Shown here in pieces: positions 54,159 through 63,539 of a stretch of 64,000 nucleotides of DNA (within the stretch, counting starts at the first letter, position 1; the number at the start of each line of letters is the position of its first letter). A program made the position numbers and the translations under genes. This DNA comes from Stygiobacter sp043807765 (lineage in GTDB: Bacteria; Bacteroidota; Ignavibacteria; Ignavibacteriales; Melioribacteraceae), in assembly GCA_043807765.1 (NCBI GenBank), contig JAZDFQ010000073.1:116354-180353 (forward strand), read 5' to 3'. The notes below the pieces were generated by a model, which worked only from the letters and a program-made list of their open reading frames with translations, was not told the DNA's origin and did no database searches.

Positions 54159-55297
54159 TTTATATCAGACTCCTTAGCATTAAGCGATCTTTGCAATGCT
54201 CTTATATAATGAATAACTGCCCATCTTTCATCGCTATCTAAAAGATTTGCATAAGATGGCATCACATTTTGTCCCTCCATAATAACGGCATAAATTCTCC
54301 CATCCTTCCAAGTTCTAACTTTTTCGGAATGCAAGCTTGGCGGATTTGGAAATTGCCCCCTCAATCGGCTTAACCCGGTTGCATGATAATCATGGCAAGG
54401 ACTGCAATATGTATCATATTTCTTTTGACCGAGTTCTAAAACACTTTTAGAAACCGGAAGAGGATTAATTAATTTTTCTGCAGCTAAATCTGGTAGACCT
54501 TTATACTCGTACGGCAAATAACCTCTTGCAATTGTTCCTTCAACCGGTTTTCTCATTCCGAAACCGTCTGCAAATATCAAACTCTTCTGCTGGGGATTTT
54601 GCTTCTGCTGTTCCATCATCCAAGTGAATGGTGCCATGTTGATTAACTTGTTTAAAGTGAAATACGTTGCTCCACTTGTTAACAGACCAGCTACCAATAG
54701 AAATCCTAAAAACTTAGGTGTAAGAATTTTATGCTGATGATTAATTTCTTCTTCGTCCCAATAAACAGCTTCAATTTCGGCAGCGTGCAAACTTTCAAAG
54801 AAACCTTTTATGGTTGCCTCGTCAAACTTTGCATCATCAGCTTGAATCAACAAACCGTATTTATCAGATGAAACTTTCTTCATGTATTCAGTGCCATGAA
54901 GCGGATGAGAATTATTCGGCAATTTGAAGAACACGAATAACATTGCCAATACAGTTCCAACAGAAGCAGTAAGCACAGTAACTTCGAACATTACCGGCAC
55001 AAACGCCGGAAAAGCGAAAAATGGTTTACCACCAACCACAAGCGGATAATCAACGGCTGAAATCCACCATAGCAATAGTATTATTCCGAACAATGCAGAA
55101 AGACCTAGTGCTAAAGCTACATAACCAAGTTTAGAAGGTGCAAGACTCATTGCCTTGTTCATTCCATGCAGCGGATATGGCGTGTGCACATCAAATTTCT
55201 TAAAACCCTTTTCAACAGCTTTCTCGGAGGCGTGAATGATTTCATCCGGTGTATTAAATATTCCGGTATAACCGTATAGTATCTTCTCTTTCATCAT
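54155..55297 (-). CDS. ActD-ActE fusion: DUF3341 protein with cytochrome c domain
   Basis: 380 aa. Residues 1-175 are ActD/DUF3341-like: ILYGYTGIFNTPDEIIHASEK, two helices (about 57-80 and 95-125), then LPNNSHPLHGTEY. Residues about 195-380 are ActE-like: one helix, GTIARGYLPYEYKG, haem site CSPCH at 298-302, and an axial Met in EGQNVMPSY. In most described operons ActD and ActE are separate genes. 4-base overlaps with actC and actF. Confidence 0.85.
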   Translation of the reverse strand: MMKEKILYGYTGIFNTPDEIIHASEKAVEKGFKKFDVHTPYPLHGMNKAMSLAPSKLGYVALALGLSALFGIILLLWWISAVDYPLVVGGKPFFAFPAFVPVMFEVTVLTASVGTVLAMLFVFFKLPNNSHPLHGTEYMKKVSSDKYGLLIQADDAKFDEATIKGFFESLHAAEIEAVYWDEEEINHQHKILTPKFLGFLLVAGLLTSGATYFTLNKLINMAPFTWMMEQQKQNPQQKSLIFADGFGMRKPVEGTIARGYLPYEYKGLPDLAAEKLINPLPVSKSVLELGQKKYDTYCSPCHDYHATGLSRLRGQFPNPPSLHSEKVRTWKDGRIYAVIMEGQNVMPSYANLLDSDERWAVIHYIRALQRSLNAKESDIK

Positions 55298-56664
55298 TCA
55301 TGCCCCTTATGAGAAGGTTGAGCGCCATCGACAACAGATTTAACTTCTGCCATAGATACAACGGGCAATCCTTTGGTGAATAATAAAATCCAAGTAAAGA
55401 AGAAACCGAAACTTCCTAACAATATCATTCCATCTACCAATGTTGGTTTGTAGTAAGCCCAGCTAGAAGGCAAATAATCTCTTGAAAGTGAAGTAACTAT
55501 GATTACAAATCTTTCGAACCACATACCTACGTTCACAAATACGGCTACAACAAACATGATTGGTATAGAACGGCGGATTTTCTTAAACCAGAAAAGCTGC
55601 GGCGAAATTACGTTGCATGTAACCATTATCCAGTAAGCCCATGCATAAGGACCGAGTGCTCTGTTAAAGAATGTGAATGTTTCTGCTTGTACACCGCTGT
55701 ACCATGCAATAAAAAACTCCATTGCGTAAGCGTAGCCAACCATTGAGCCCGTAAGCATTATAATCTTATTCATTTTCTCAAGTGTATCAAGAGTAATAAT
55801 ATGTTCGTAGTTGAAAATTTTTCTTACAAAGATTAAAACGTTCTGCACCATTGCGAATCCGGAGAAAACCGCGCCGGCTACAAAGTATGGTGGAAAGATA
55901 GTTGTATGCCAGCCGGGAACGATTGAAACTGCAAAGTCAAAGCTTACTATTGTATGTACGGAAAGAACTAACGGAGTAGCAAAACCGGCAAGAATTAAAT
56001 AAACCATTTCATAATGCTGCCAGTGTCGGTTGCTGAATCTCCATCCTAAAGAGAAAACTGAATAGATAACTTTTTTAACTTTGCCGGTAGTTTGTTCTCG
56101 CAATGTTGCAAAATCGGGGATTAAACCAACGTACCAGAATATTAAAGAAACAGTTAAGTAAGTTGATACTGCAAATACATCCCACAAGAGTGGCGAAGTA
56201 AAATTAACCCACATGGAATGTTGATTTGGATATGGGAAAAGATAACCGGCTAACCAAGGGCGGCCAACGTGCAGTAATGGGAAAAGACCGGCAGTCATAA
56301 CTGCGAAGATCGTCATACCCTCTGCAAAACGTGCAATACCGGTACGCCACTTTTGTCTAAACAAAAATAGAATTGCAGAAATAAGTGTTCCCGCGTGACC
56401 AATTCCAACCCAGAAAACGAAGTTGACAATATCGAAAGCCCATCCAACGGGATTGTTATTTCCCCACATACCAATTCCGTAGTAGATAGTCAATCCAAAT
56501 CCGATAAGCAGAAGCGACATCAAAGAAAGAGTTATAGAAAGAGCAATATAAAATTTCTTATTTGGCTTCTCATTAAGCGGTTTGCTGAATAGATCATCAA
56601 GCTCTCTTAGTCCCGGCTTGCCTTCTACTACCGAAAGCTCTTGTGTATAATCGACTGAACTCAA
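55294..56664 (-). CDS. actC: Alternative complex III subunit ActC (NrfD-like)
   Basis: 456 aa, about 10 transmembrane helices, NrfD/PsrC-type. Segments such as GVGHAGTLISAILFLFRQKWRTG (here GIGHAGTLI), HVGRPWLAGYLFPYPNQHSM and VSIVPGWHTTIFPPYFVAGAVFSG match ActC. It is the quinol-oxidising membrane subunit in known complexes. It overlaps actB by 4 bases. Confidence 0.93.
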   Translation of the reverse strand: MSSVDYTQELSVVEGKPGLRELDDLFSKPLNEKPNKKFYIALSITLSLMSLLLIGFGLTIYYGIGMWGNNNPVGWAFDIVNFVFWVGIGHAGTLISAILFLFRQKWRTGIARFAEGMTIFAVMTAGLFPLLHVGRPWLAGYLFPYPNQHSMWVNFTSPLLWDVFAVSTYLTVSLIFWYVGLIPDFATLREQTTGKVKKVIYSVFSLGWRFSNRHWQHYEMVYLILAGFATPLVLSVHTIVSFDFAVSIVPGWHTTIFPPYFVAGAVFSGFAMVQNVLIFVRKIFNYEHIITLDTLEKMNKIIMLTGSMVGYAYAMEFFIAWYSGVQAETFTFFNRALGPYAWAYWIMVTCNVISPQLFWFKKIRRSIPIMFVVAVFVNVGMWFERFVIIVTSLSRDYLPSSWAYYKPTLVDGMILLGSFGFFFTWILLFTKGLPVVSMAEVKSVVDGAQPSHKGHE

Positions 56665-59600
56665 ATTACTTCCTCCGAATGAGTATTCCGAAGCTTAGCT
56701 ATATATGTTACATTCGGCTTAACGTTTAATTCCTCTAAAACGTGATAAGCTAGATTGTGATTTCTAAGTTTTGCTATCTGTGATTCTTTATCATGCGCAT
56801 CGCCAAAAACAATTGCGTTTGCCGGACATGCTTGCTGGCATGCAGTAACCACATCTGTCCCCTTCAAGTCTCTACCATCTTTAATTGCATCGGAACGGGC
56901 TTCCATAATTCTCTGAACGCAGAACGTACACTTTTCCATTACACCGCGTGAACGAACAGTAACTTCCGGATTGTGAACCATAGCAGTTAAATTATTTTCA
57001 TAATAAGCGTCTGCAAAATGATCGCGGAAGTTGAAGAAATTATAACGGCGTACTTTATATGGACAGTTGTTGGAACAATAACGGGTTCCGACACATCTGT
57101 TGTAAGCCATCTGGTTTAAGCCGTCCGGACTGTGGTTAGTTGCATTTACCGGGCAAACATTTTCGCAAGGCGCGTTATCGCAATGCTGACAAAGCATTGG
57201 CTGGTTACTTGCAATCGGATCATCCGGTGTACCGCTATAGTATCTGTCAATTCTCATCCACTGCATTTCACGTCCGCGTCCAACTTGATCTTTTCCAACA
57301 ACCGGAACGTTGTTCTCAACGTTGCAAGCTGTAACACATGTACCGCAGCTTGTGCATTTGTTAAGATCAATTGCCATTGCCCACTTTGTACCGGTGTATT
57401 CATGCTCGCGTGTTATGCTGAACTCTTCTTTAACTTCTTCATGCAAGAACTTTGGTTCGTTCTTGTATTTTTCAACAGTACCTTCTTGAATAATTTTTCT
57501 GATCCGGTGAAAATCCTTTACAAAAGTATCATCAAGCGAATGATGTTCTTGAGTTGAAACAAGTTTATGAGCTCCTTCAACTTTTTTAACATTTACATTC
57601 TGGATAATTGAGCTTTCGAGTGAAGGAACAAAAATGTTCGCGTCAAAGCCTACATTCTTTCCTACATCTCCAACAACTTTTCTTCCGTAACCAAGTTCAA
57701 TGTTAATTGTAGTATTGTGAACACCGGGCTGAACTATAACCGGGATTATTAACTTGCTTCCATTAGCACTAATCTCAATTAGATCATCCATTTCCAATCC
57801 AAGCTCATTAGCTGAATCGGGAGAAATTGCAGCATAATTATCCCATGCAACTTTTGTAACCGGATGTGGAGTTTCGTGCAGCCAGCCGTTATTTGCAAAT
57901 TTGCCGCTGCCTATAAAATAACTTTCAGTTAGATGAAGTGTGTAGCTAGTTTCATCTTTCGGAAGTTGAATTGCGCTGAAAGATGATTGAGAAAAATTCT
58001 TTGCCGCGCCGGCTTCATTAAATGTAACAACGCCGTCATGCAATGCCGAATACCAGAATGTTTTCTGATCCGCTAAAGAATTTTTCTTTGTGTAAATAGT
58101 CTGATTGAAATTATCCACTAAATACTGATGATAAATTTTATCATTATAAGAAGATGAATTACCGGCAAGCCATGTAAGCAGAATCGCTTCTTTCTGTCTT
58201 GTATTAAAGATCGGAGAAATAACCGGCTGCTGCAAACTGTAAACTCCGCTCTTTGCGTAAGCGTCTCCCCAGCTTTCCAATGCATGGTTAATCGGCAAGC
58301 TATAATTACTTACTGCCGATGTATCATTTTCCGCTTCTACTAGCGATACTACTGTTTTAACTTTTTTAAGTGCAGATTCATACTTGAATGATTTCGGCAA
58401 ATCAAAAACCGGGTTTGTATCGATGTGAATTACAACATCAACATTGCCGGAATTCATCGAGCCGACAAGTGCTTGTATTTCAGCAGATGTAGAAGTATTC
58501 ATTACTGATTTATTGACAGCGTTATAATCATAAAGCGCGGTATTGCCGAGAATTTCATTCAATAAATTAACCGCAGCGTGTACTTCTTTCGATAAAGTAT
58601 CGCCCGCAAAAACAATTGACTTCCCTTTATTCGCGATTAAATCTTGTACCAGATGAGTCAGCTTTTTGCTCTGTCCGCCGGCAAATTTTGTCAACGAGCA
58701 TTTGCTTATCAAACTTGAAGCAGCAGCATCAATAGAAACTGCTGAACCGAATTTTACTATTTCATTTGCAAGAGCAAGAACAAATTCCAACTGCTTGCTT
58801 GGAGAAACTCTTAAGCGGTAGTCGGACATCATTCCCGTTGCGCTCATTCTTCCTTCTGCAACATACAATCTGTTAACATCAAGATTATCTATAACTTCTC
58901 TTCTAGCGGCAAAGCGTCTTGTGTTTTCAATAAATCCTCCTTCGTTTCCTAAGAAATCCGCATCTAGAGCAAGAATTACATTTGCTTCTTCCCATTTAAC
59001 CGTAGGATATTCAACCGTGCCGTAAGTAGCTAACCAAGCGGCACGTCTTGCGGAATCTCCCAACAGACTATATGAGTAAATTTTTGTATTGCTGTATTTT
59101 GCTGTAAAATCATCTAGAACTTTTTTAGTTGAGGGCGAGACGATCTTATCGGCTAAAATTGCAATCTGCTTTCCGGAAGCTTGTGCATTATTTAATGCAG
59201 AAATAATATCGGAATCAACTGAACTCCATGAAGAAGTATTTCTTCCGGCAAACGGCTCGTTCATTCTTTCCGGATCGTACAATCCCAATATACTTGCCTG
59301 ACCTTTTGAGCAAATCTTACCTTGATTTGTCGGATGATCCGGATTGCCGTCTATCTTTATCGGTCTCCCTTCTCTAGTCTTAACAAGAACACCGCACGCT
59401 TGCGAACATCCGGCACAAGTGGAAGCGTACAAATTTGCTTTTCCCGGCAAAATTTCTTCCGGACGTTTGTTATAAGGAATTATCTCTCCCTTATCTCTGT
59501 AATCCGAGCAAGCTGTAGCTGCAAACGCGGCCGATGCTGTAAGAGCGGCTAAAAATTTTCTGCGGGAAAGTCCCGATAGTTGTGAAGGATTGAAATCGTC

Positions 59601-59711
59601 TGTAACACCTTCGTTAAACTCGTTTACTTTGGCTTCAAACACAGCCGGATCGTCGTAATAATCTTTTAGACTTTTCCAAAAATCTTTTTTATTGTATTCG
59701 GAAGAACTCAT
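56661..59711 (-). CDS. actB: Alternative complex III subunit ActB, iron-sulfur and molybdopterin-like
   Basis: 1016 aa. Tat signal LSRRKFLAALTASAAF (Arg50-Arg51) followed by lipobox cysteine 68 (ATACSDY), so exported folded and lipid-anchored. Residues about 90-700 form a molybdopterin oxidoreductase-like domain with a cysteine set CAGCSQACG; in ACIII this domain carries no molybdenum. The last 220 residues hold ferredoxin motifs (CTSCGTCVTACNVE, CQHCDNAPCENVCP, CVGTRYCSNNCP, CTFC, CQQACP), the iron-sulfur wire to ActA. Confidence 0.94.
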   Translation of the reverse strand: MSSSEYNKKDFWKSLKDYYDDPAVFEAKVNEFNEGVTDDFNPSQLSGLSRRKFLAALTASAAFAATACSDYRDKGEIIPYNKRPEEILPGKANLYASTCAGCSQACGVLVKTREGRPIKIDGNPDHPTNQGKICSKGQASILGLYDPERMNEPFAGRNTSSWSSVDSDIISALNNAQASGKQIAILADKIVSPSTKKVLDDFTAKYSNTKIYSYSLLGDSARRAAWLATYGTVEYPTVKWEEANVILALDADFLGNEGGFIENTRRFAARREVIDNLDVNRLYVAEGRMSATGMMSDYRLRVSPSKQLEFVLALANEIVKFGSAVSIDAAASSLISKCSLTKFAGGQSKKLTHLVQDLIANKGKSIVFAGDTLSKEVHAAVNLLNEILGNTALYDYNAVNKSVMNTSTSAEIQALVGSMNSGNVDVVIHIDTNPVFDLPKSFKYESALKKVKTVVSLVEAENDTSAVSNYSLPINHALESWGDAYAKSGVYSLQQPVISPIFNTRQKEAILLTWLAGNSSSYNDKIYHQYLVDNFNQTIYTKKNSLADQKTFWYSALHDGVVTFNEAGAAKNFSQSSFSAIQLPKDETSYTLHLTESYFIGSGKFANNGWLHETPHPVTKVAWDNYAAISPDSANELGLEMDDLIEISANGSKLIIPVIVQPGVHNTTINIELGYGRKVVGDVGKNVGFDANIFVPSLESSIIQNVNVKKVEGAHKLVSTQEHHSLDDTFVKDFHRIRKIIQEGTVEKYKNEPKFLHEEVKEEFSITREHEYTGTKWAMAIDLNKCTSCGTCVTACNVENNVPVVGKDQVGRGREMQWMRIDRYYSGTPDDPIASNQPMLCQHCDNAPCENVCPVNATNHSPDGLNQMAYNRCVGTRYCSNNCPYKVRRYNFFNFRDHFADAYYENNLTAMVHNPEVTVRSRGVMEKCTFCVQRIMEARSDAIKDGRDLKGTDVVTACQQACPANAIVFGDAHDKESQIAKLRNHNLAYHVLEELNVKPNVTYIAKLRNTHSEEVI

Positions 59712-59713
59712 TT

Positions 59714-59887
59714 TTAAACCTTACTCGTTCTTTTAACAGCTTCTGGATGAATTTTAATTGACACTTTTTTATTTGCTAAGTTTGCAACATTCTTAACTGT
59801 CTTCGATGCCTTGCTGCCGGTAAATGCTAAACCCAGCGCACTCAGTCCAATCATACTAAAAAATGTTTTTCTGTTTAGTTTATTCAT
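59714..59887 (-). CDS. 57-aa exported or membrane-anchored peptide in the ACIII operon
   Basis: ORF below the usual length cut-off, starting MNKLNRKTFFSMIGLSALG with GGAG 6-8 bases before the ATG and stopping 2 bases before the actB ATG. The N-terminus N-R-K-T-F-F then a hydrophobic run resembles a Tat signal with the second arginine changed to lysine. The C-terminal half is basic (KKVSIKIHPEAVKRTSKV). No known subunit matched. Placement between actA and actB implies a part in complex assembly or structure; untested. Confidence 0.75.
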   Translation of the reverse strand: MNKLNRKTFFSMIGLSALGLAFTGSKASKTVKNVANLANKKVSIKIHPEAVKRTSKV

Positions 59888-59896
59888 TATCTTCTC

Positions 59897-60466
59897 CTAT
59901 CTATGGCAAGCGGAACAGTTTTCCGGACCATTCTTAACTTGTTTTAGGTATGGAATATTTTCGTGAGGCTTACGATGGCAGTCCAAACATGCAGTCATTG
60001 TAAATCCTTTTGCTTGTGCAACAACTTCCATCTCTTTAACATCACCGTGACAGCTTATGCAGTCAATTCCCTTGTTCACATGAACACTGTGGTTGAAATA
60101 AGCATACTCTGGAACCTTGTGAATTCTCTTCCAAGGAATAGGTTTGCCCGTTTCATAGTATTGAGTCAGCTTAATGATCTCGGGACGGTCTTTTCGCGCA
60201 AGTGTGTGGCAGTTCATACAAACATTTGCAGATGGAATTGTTGCATACCTAACTTTTTCAACTCCTATATGGCAGTATTTACAATCTATCGCCATTTGTC
60301 CCGCGTGAAGTTTATGAGAAAACTTTATCGGCTGTTCCGGTGAATAACCAATTCCGTCTCTTTCGGCACGGGCAATGTAAAATGTAAGTATGAATGATAT
60401 TACAATAACGAAAAGAGTTAAAGGTAAGCGAATTTTTAGAGCGTAATCCAGCACCGTTCTCTTCAT
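59897..60466 (-). CDS. actA: Alternative complex III subunit ActA, pentahaem cytochrome c
   Basis: 189 aa. An N-terminal helix (about 13-33) anchors the protein; five CxxCH sites at 62-66, 83-87, 136-140, 160-164 and 184-188 bind five haems. ActA is the electron outlet of the complex. First gene of the leftward respiratory operon. At 189 residues it is shorter than some ActA proteins but has the full haem set. Confidence 0.95.
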   Translation of the reverse strand: MKRTVLDYALKIRLPLTLFVIVISFILTFYIARAERDGIGYSPEQPIKFSHKLHAGQMAIDCKYCHIGVEKVRYATIPSANVCMNCHTLARKDRPEIIKLTQYYETGKPIPWKRIHKVPEYAYFNHSVHVNKGIDCISCHGDVKEMEVVAQAKGFTMTACLDCHRKPHENIPYLKQVKNGPENCSACHR

Positions 60467-60757
60467 TTAGTACCTGTAAAAGAGTAAAAATTATTAACAG
60501 AATTATTTTTATTTGGGACTGACTGTGTACCCTTTGTCAGTTTTCTTTGTAAAAGACAAGATATATAATTTTCTGAATTTCATAACCAAAATAAGAAATG
60601 AATTTTAAAAACCAAAAATTTTTTCTTTTAGTTAGAACATCAATATCTTTTTTTAACTTCGAGTAAGCATTGTGTACAAACAACAAAAGTGAAGTGAGAA
60701 ATGAGGAGAATGTAGAACAAGAATTGTAATTACTTTGTTTCGCGAACCATCACCATA

Positions 60758-60820
60758 TAAAAGAAACCCCGGAGTTTTCCGCGTTGCCGTTGACCATTCC
60801 GCTAAAGAAAAACCGGGGCT
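60758..60820 (-). terminator. Hairpin with CCCCGG/CCGGGG ends, likely minus-strand terminator
   Basis: Stem CCCCGG (60767-60772) and CCGGGG (60813-60818) with further pairing inside (GGAAAA against TTTTC, and GCG/CGC). On the minus strand it is followed by TTTCTTTT. It lies just beyond the end of the decayed T9SS gene, matching a terminator left from that gene. Confidence 0.6.
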
Positions 60821-60845
60821 TTGTCTAAATACTATGTACTCAATA

Positions 60846-60953
60846 CTAATTACTAATCATATCCATCTTCTTCGTAATCGTAGCTGCTGTTGCTTTTAAT
60901 CTATAAAAATAAATTCCGCTAGATAGAGGCGCGCCATGCCTGTCCCATGTTTT
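60846..60953 (-). pseudogene. Remnant of a T9SS-sorted protein: C-terminal sorting domain only
   Basis: 35 codons and a stop encode KTWDRHGAPLSSGIYFYRLK then ATAATITKKMDMISN. This matches the last part of Ignavibacteria/Bacteroidota T9SS sorting domains (WDG...G..LSSGIYFYRL.A......KKM..). An in-frame TGA lies directly upstream and there is no start codon, so only the tail of a former secreted protein survives. Confidence 0.7.
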
Positions 60954-60984
60954 TCACGGGGGCAAGTCTTTACAACATTCCTTT

Positions 60985-61013
60985 GTAGAAACGACCCGCC
61001 GGGTCGTCTTTAC
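60985..61013. repeat. 29-base near-perfect palindrome, REP-like
   Basis: Arms GTAGAAACGACCC and GGGTCGTCTTTAC around GCC. The GTAGAGACGACCC.../...GGGTCGTCTCTAC type is a common intergenic palindromic repeat in Bacteroidota-related and other genomes. It is GC-rich within AT-rich surroundings. Confidence 0.6.
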
Positions 61014-61186
61014 GTGTAGATGGTTTTGTAATTGTCGGCAGCAGAGTTATGTAATCTTTATTGAACGGCAACGAAAAAAAAAAAACTTAAAATTAGCAGA
61101 AACTTGTGGTGAACAGTTTTGGTTGCTCAACCCGATGGAATAATATTTACTTGCAATCTACTTGTTTGCAATAAATATCAGCATTG

Positions 61187-63331
61187 CTACTTTATTATTA
61201 ACATTTTTTTACCAATTGCCCTAGCACCATTCTGCAAGATATAAAAGTATAAACCACTTGAATATTTACTCCCGTCAAAATGTGTTTTATAGCGACCTGC
61301 TGGTTTAAGTTGATCTACTAACGTTACAATCTCTTTCCCTAATAAGTCATAAACCTTAATAGTAATTGCAGCAGTTCGCGGAACAGAATACTCAATAGTG
61401 GTAATAGGATTGAATGGATTTGGATAGTTTTGAAACAACATTAGGTCACTAGGTATCTCGCTTTCCCTTTGAATTGAAGTTAGTCCGCCACTTGTTGTTT
61501 TTAGGATTGTGCCATTAGCTCCGGCTATCCATCCAGTTGTCTTGTCAACAAAGACAACCTTATTTAGAGCAAATGTAGTACCACCCTCTTGAACTTGCCA
61601 ACGCTCGCCCCCATCAGACGTATAAAGTATTGTTCCATAATTTCCCACGGCCCAACCGGTATTAGAATCTGCAAAGAAAATTGAATTGAGACCAAAATAA
61701 TTAGGATTTGTCTGGATAAACCAATGATCTCCTCCATCCGTAGTTTTATGAATTTTCCCATCACTACAAACAATCCATCCAATATTCCTATTTACGAAGA
61801 ATATTTCGTTTATTTCAGCACTTGTATTAGTAGAAATTTTAATCCACTTTATCCCGTCATCGGTCGTTTTAAATATCTGCCCATCATCACCACCAGCCCA
61901 TCCGGTCACTTTATCAACAAAGAAAATAGTATTGAGAAGTACGTTGGAAATGCCATACTGATAAGGCCATGTTTTAAAACCATCATAGCTTCTATGAATA
62001 TAACTGGATTTTTGTGCTGTTCTATAGTAAAGTTGACTAGTTGTCCAACCAGATAGACTATCTACAAGAAATATTGATGTTAAATCATTTGCGCCTCCTC
62101 CAAAAGCACTTTCTGACCAACTTAGGCCTCCGTCTATCGTATTGAGGACTCTACAGTAATAACTTCCAGCGCCAAGTGATTTTAGTCCTAGCACGCCCTT
62201 ATTCTTATTTATAAAAGATACTTCACCTACAGATACAGAAGAAGGAACATTAATATTTGTCCAATTATTTCCACCATTAGTTGTTTTTACAATTGTTGTA
62301 GTGCCGCCGGAAGCCCAACCATAATCTTTATCAACAAACGAAATGGATTGTAATTCATTATAAGTACCGTAATTATAAATGTGCCACTTTTCACCGGCAT
62401 CCAAAGTGGTAAAGCAATTATTCTGACCTACTATCCAACCTGAATTATTACTGCCAATGAATAAGTTAAGTAGTCTCCCAGCGTAATCAAGAGGCTGTTT
62501 TGTCCAGTTATTCCCCCCATCCAATGTTTTATACAGACTCACTAGCTTATTTCCCCACACATCCCATGTATATCCGGCGACCCATCCTATCTTTTCATTT
62601 ACAAAAAACATATCATTTAGAACTCCAGATATGTTTGTTTTAGCTATCTTCCAGTTGTTACCGCCGTTTGTTGTTAATAATAATGTACCATCCGAACTCA
62701 TTACCCAGCCAATATCTTTATTAAGAAACTTTACTACCAGCAAGCTTGCAAGCCCTCCACTACTTTGTTCAGACCAATAATTCCCACCATCAATCGTCTT
62801 ATAAATTTTACTGTCTCCAAGTATCCAGCCTAAGCTGTCTGTTACAAAGTGAACATAAATCAGTTTTTCAGTTGTAGGAATACTGTGTCCTATCCAATCA
62901 TTACCATTGTTTGTGGACTCTAATACTGTTCCATTGTCGCCTACAATCCACCCATGATTTTTATTATGAAAACTAATATGACGTAGTGACCCGCTATTCG
63001 AAATGGTCTTGGTTATCCAGCTATACCCGCTGTCTGTAGTCTTTAACATCATCCCATAGTCGCCTACAAGAAAACCGTTACTCTCATCTGAAAAACACAT
63101 TGATTGAACAGTACTCATACTGGATTTATATATCTCATTCCAGTTTTTTCCTCCATTGCTTGTAAAATAAAAGTAATAGTTACCTACAATACACCACCCA
63201 TATTTTTCATTTAGCAGAAAACTTTTTGTAATAGGGCCACTTAGTTCTGGGCTTTGCTTTACCCAGCCGCTTCGCTGCGAAAATACTGTATTGAGAAACA
63301 ATATTGCACTTAGGAGTAATACTTTTTTCAT
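61187..63331 (-). CDS. Secreted YCF48/BNR-repeat protein with T9SS sorting domain
   Basis: 714 aa. Signal peptide (residues 1-18, MKKVLLLSAILFLNTVFS). Residues about 25-620 consist of 14 repeats of about 42 residues with the pattern GW..G..G.I.KT.DGG..W, the YCF48-like beta-propeller blade; 14 blades would form two seven-bladed propellers. The C-terminal 90 residues are a type IX secretion sorting domain (FQNYPNPFNPITTIEYSVP, LKPAGRYKTHFDGSKYSSGL, KKMLIIK). Probably exported and attached to the cell surface. Ligand unknown. It has its own start after a 200-base gap from the hemerythrin gene. Confidence 0.88.
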   Translation of the reverse strand: MKKVLLLSAILFLNTVFSQRSGWVKQSPELSGPITKSFLLNEKYGWCIVGNYYFYFTSNGGKNWNEIYKSSMSTVQSMCFSDESNGFLVGDYGMMLKTTDSGYSWITKTISNSGSLRHISFHNKNHGWIVGDNGTVLESTNNGNDWIGHSIPTTEKLIYVHFVTDSLGWILGDSKIYKTIDGGNYWSEQSSGGLASLLVVKFLNKDIGWVMSSDGTLLLTTNGGNNWKIAKTNISGVLNDMFFVNEKIGWVAGYTWDVWGNKLVSLYKTLDGGNNWTKQPLDYAGRLLNLFIGSNNSGWIVGQNNCFTTLDAGEKWHIYNYGTYNELQSISFVDKDYGWASGGTTTIVKTTNGGNNWTNINVPSSVSVGEVSFINKNKGVLGLKSLGAGSYYCRVLNTIDGGLSWSESAFGGGANDLTSIFLVDSLSGWTTSQLYYRTAQKSSYIHRSYDGFKTWPYQYGISNVLLNTIFFVDKVTGWAGGDDGQIFKTTDDGIKWIKISTNTSAEINEIFFVNRNIGWIVCSDGKIHKTTDGGDHWFIQTNPNYFGLNSIFFADSNTGWAVGNYGTILYTSDGGERWQVQEGGTTFALNKVVFVDKTTGWIAGANGTILKTTSGGLTSIQRESEIPSDLMLFQNYPNPFNPITTIEYSVPRTAAITIKVYDLLGKEIVTLVDQLKPAGRYKTHFDGSKYSSGLYFYILQNGARAIGKKMLIIK

Positions 63332-63539
63332 TTATTAAACCTGAGAAAGTTTTTGTGAATGAAACCAAATGTTCCTTGTCTTTTTACAAGTCAGCTTTAA
63401 TCTACTTCAAAGAAGTATAAGCGTTCATTATGGTTCCCCTGTTTGTTTTCAGAAACGAACCCCGTTTTCTTTTTGCACTTACTTATTGTAGTTGCATTTA
63501 CAAAACTCATTTTTGGCTGCAGTGCATTTTTACATTAAT

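Larger units (their letters stand above)
60467..61186. other. Intergenic region with palindromes and a gene remnant
   Basis: 720 bases between actA and the T9SS-sorted protein. Contains the actA promoter region (no clear -33/-7 boxes found), a terminator-like hairpin (60758-60820), a T9SS gene tail (60846-60953), a palindromic repeat (60985-61013) and an A12 run (61074-61085). Confidence 0.6.

Noticed and set aside
57132..57557. 141-aa plus-strand ORF opposite actB
   Set aside because: Antisense to the conserved iron-sulfur region of ActB; a frame shadow with no family match.
61074..61085. A12 run as a regulatory signal
   Set aside because: No hairpin next to it and not within a gene; a simple homopolymer.
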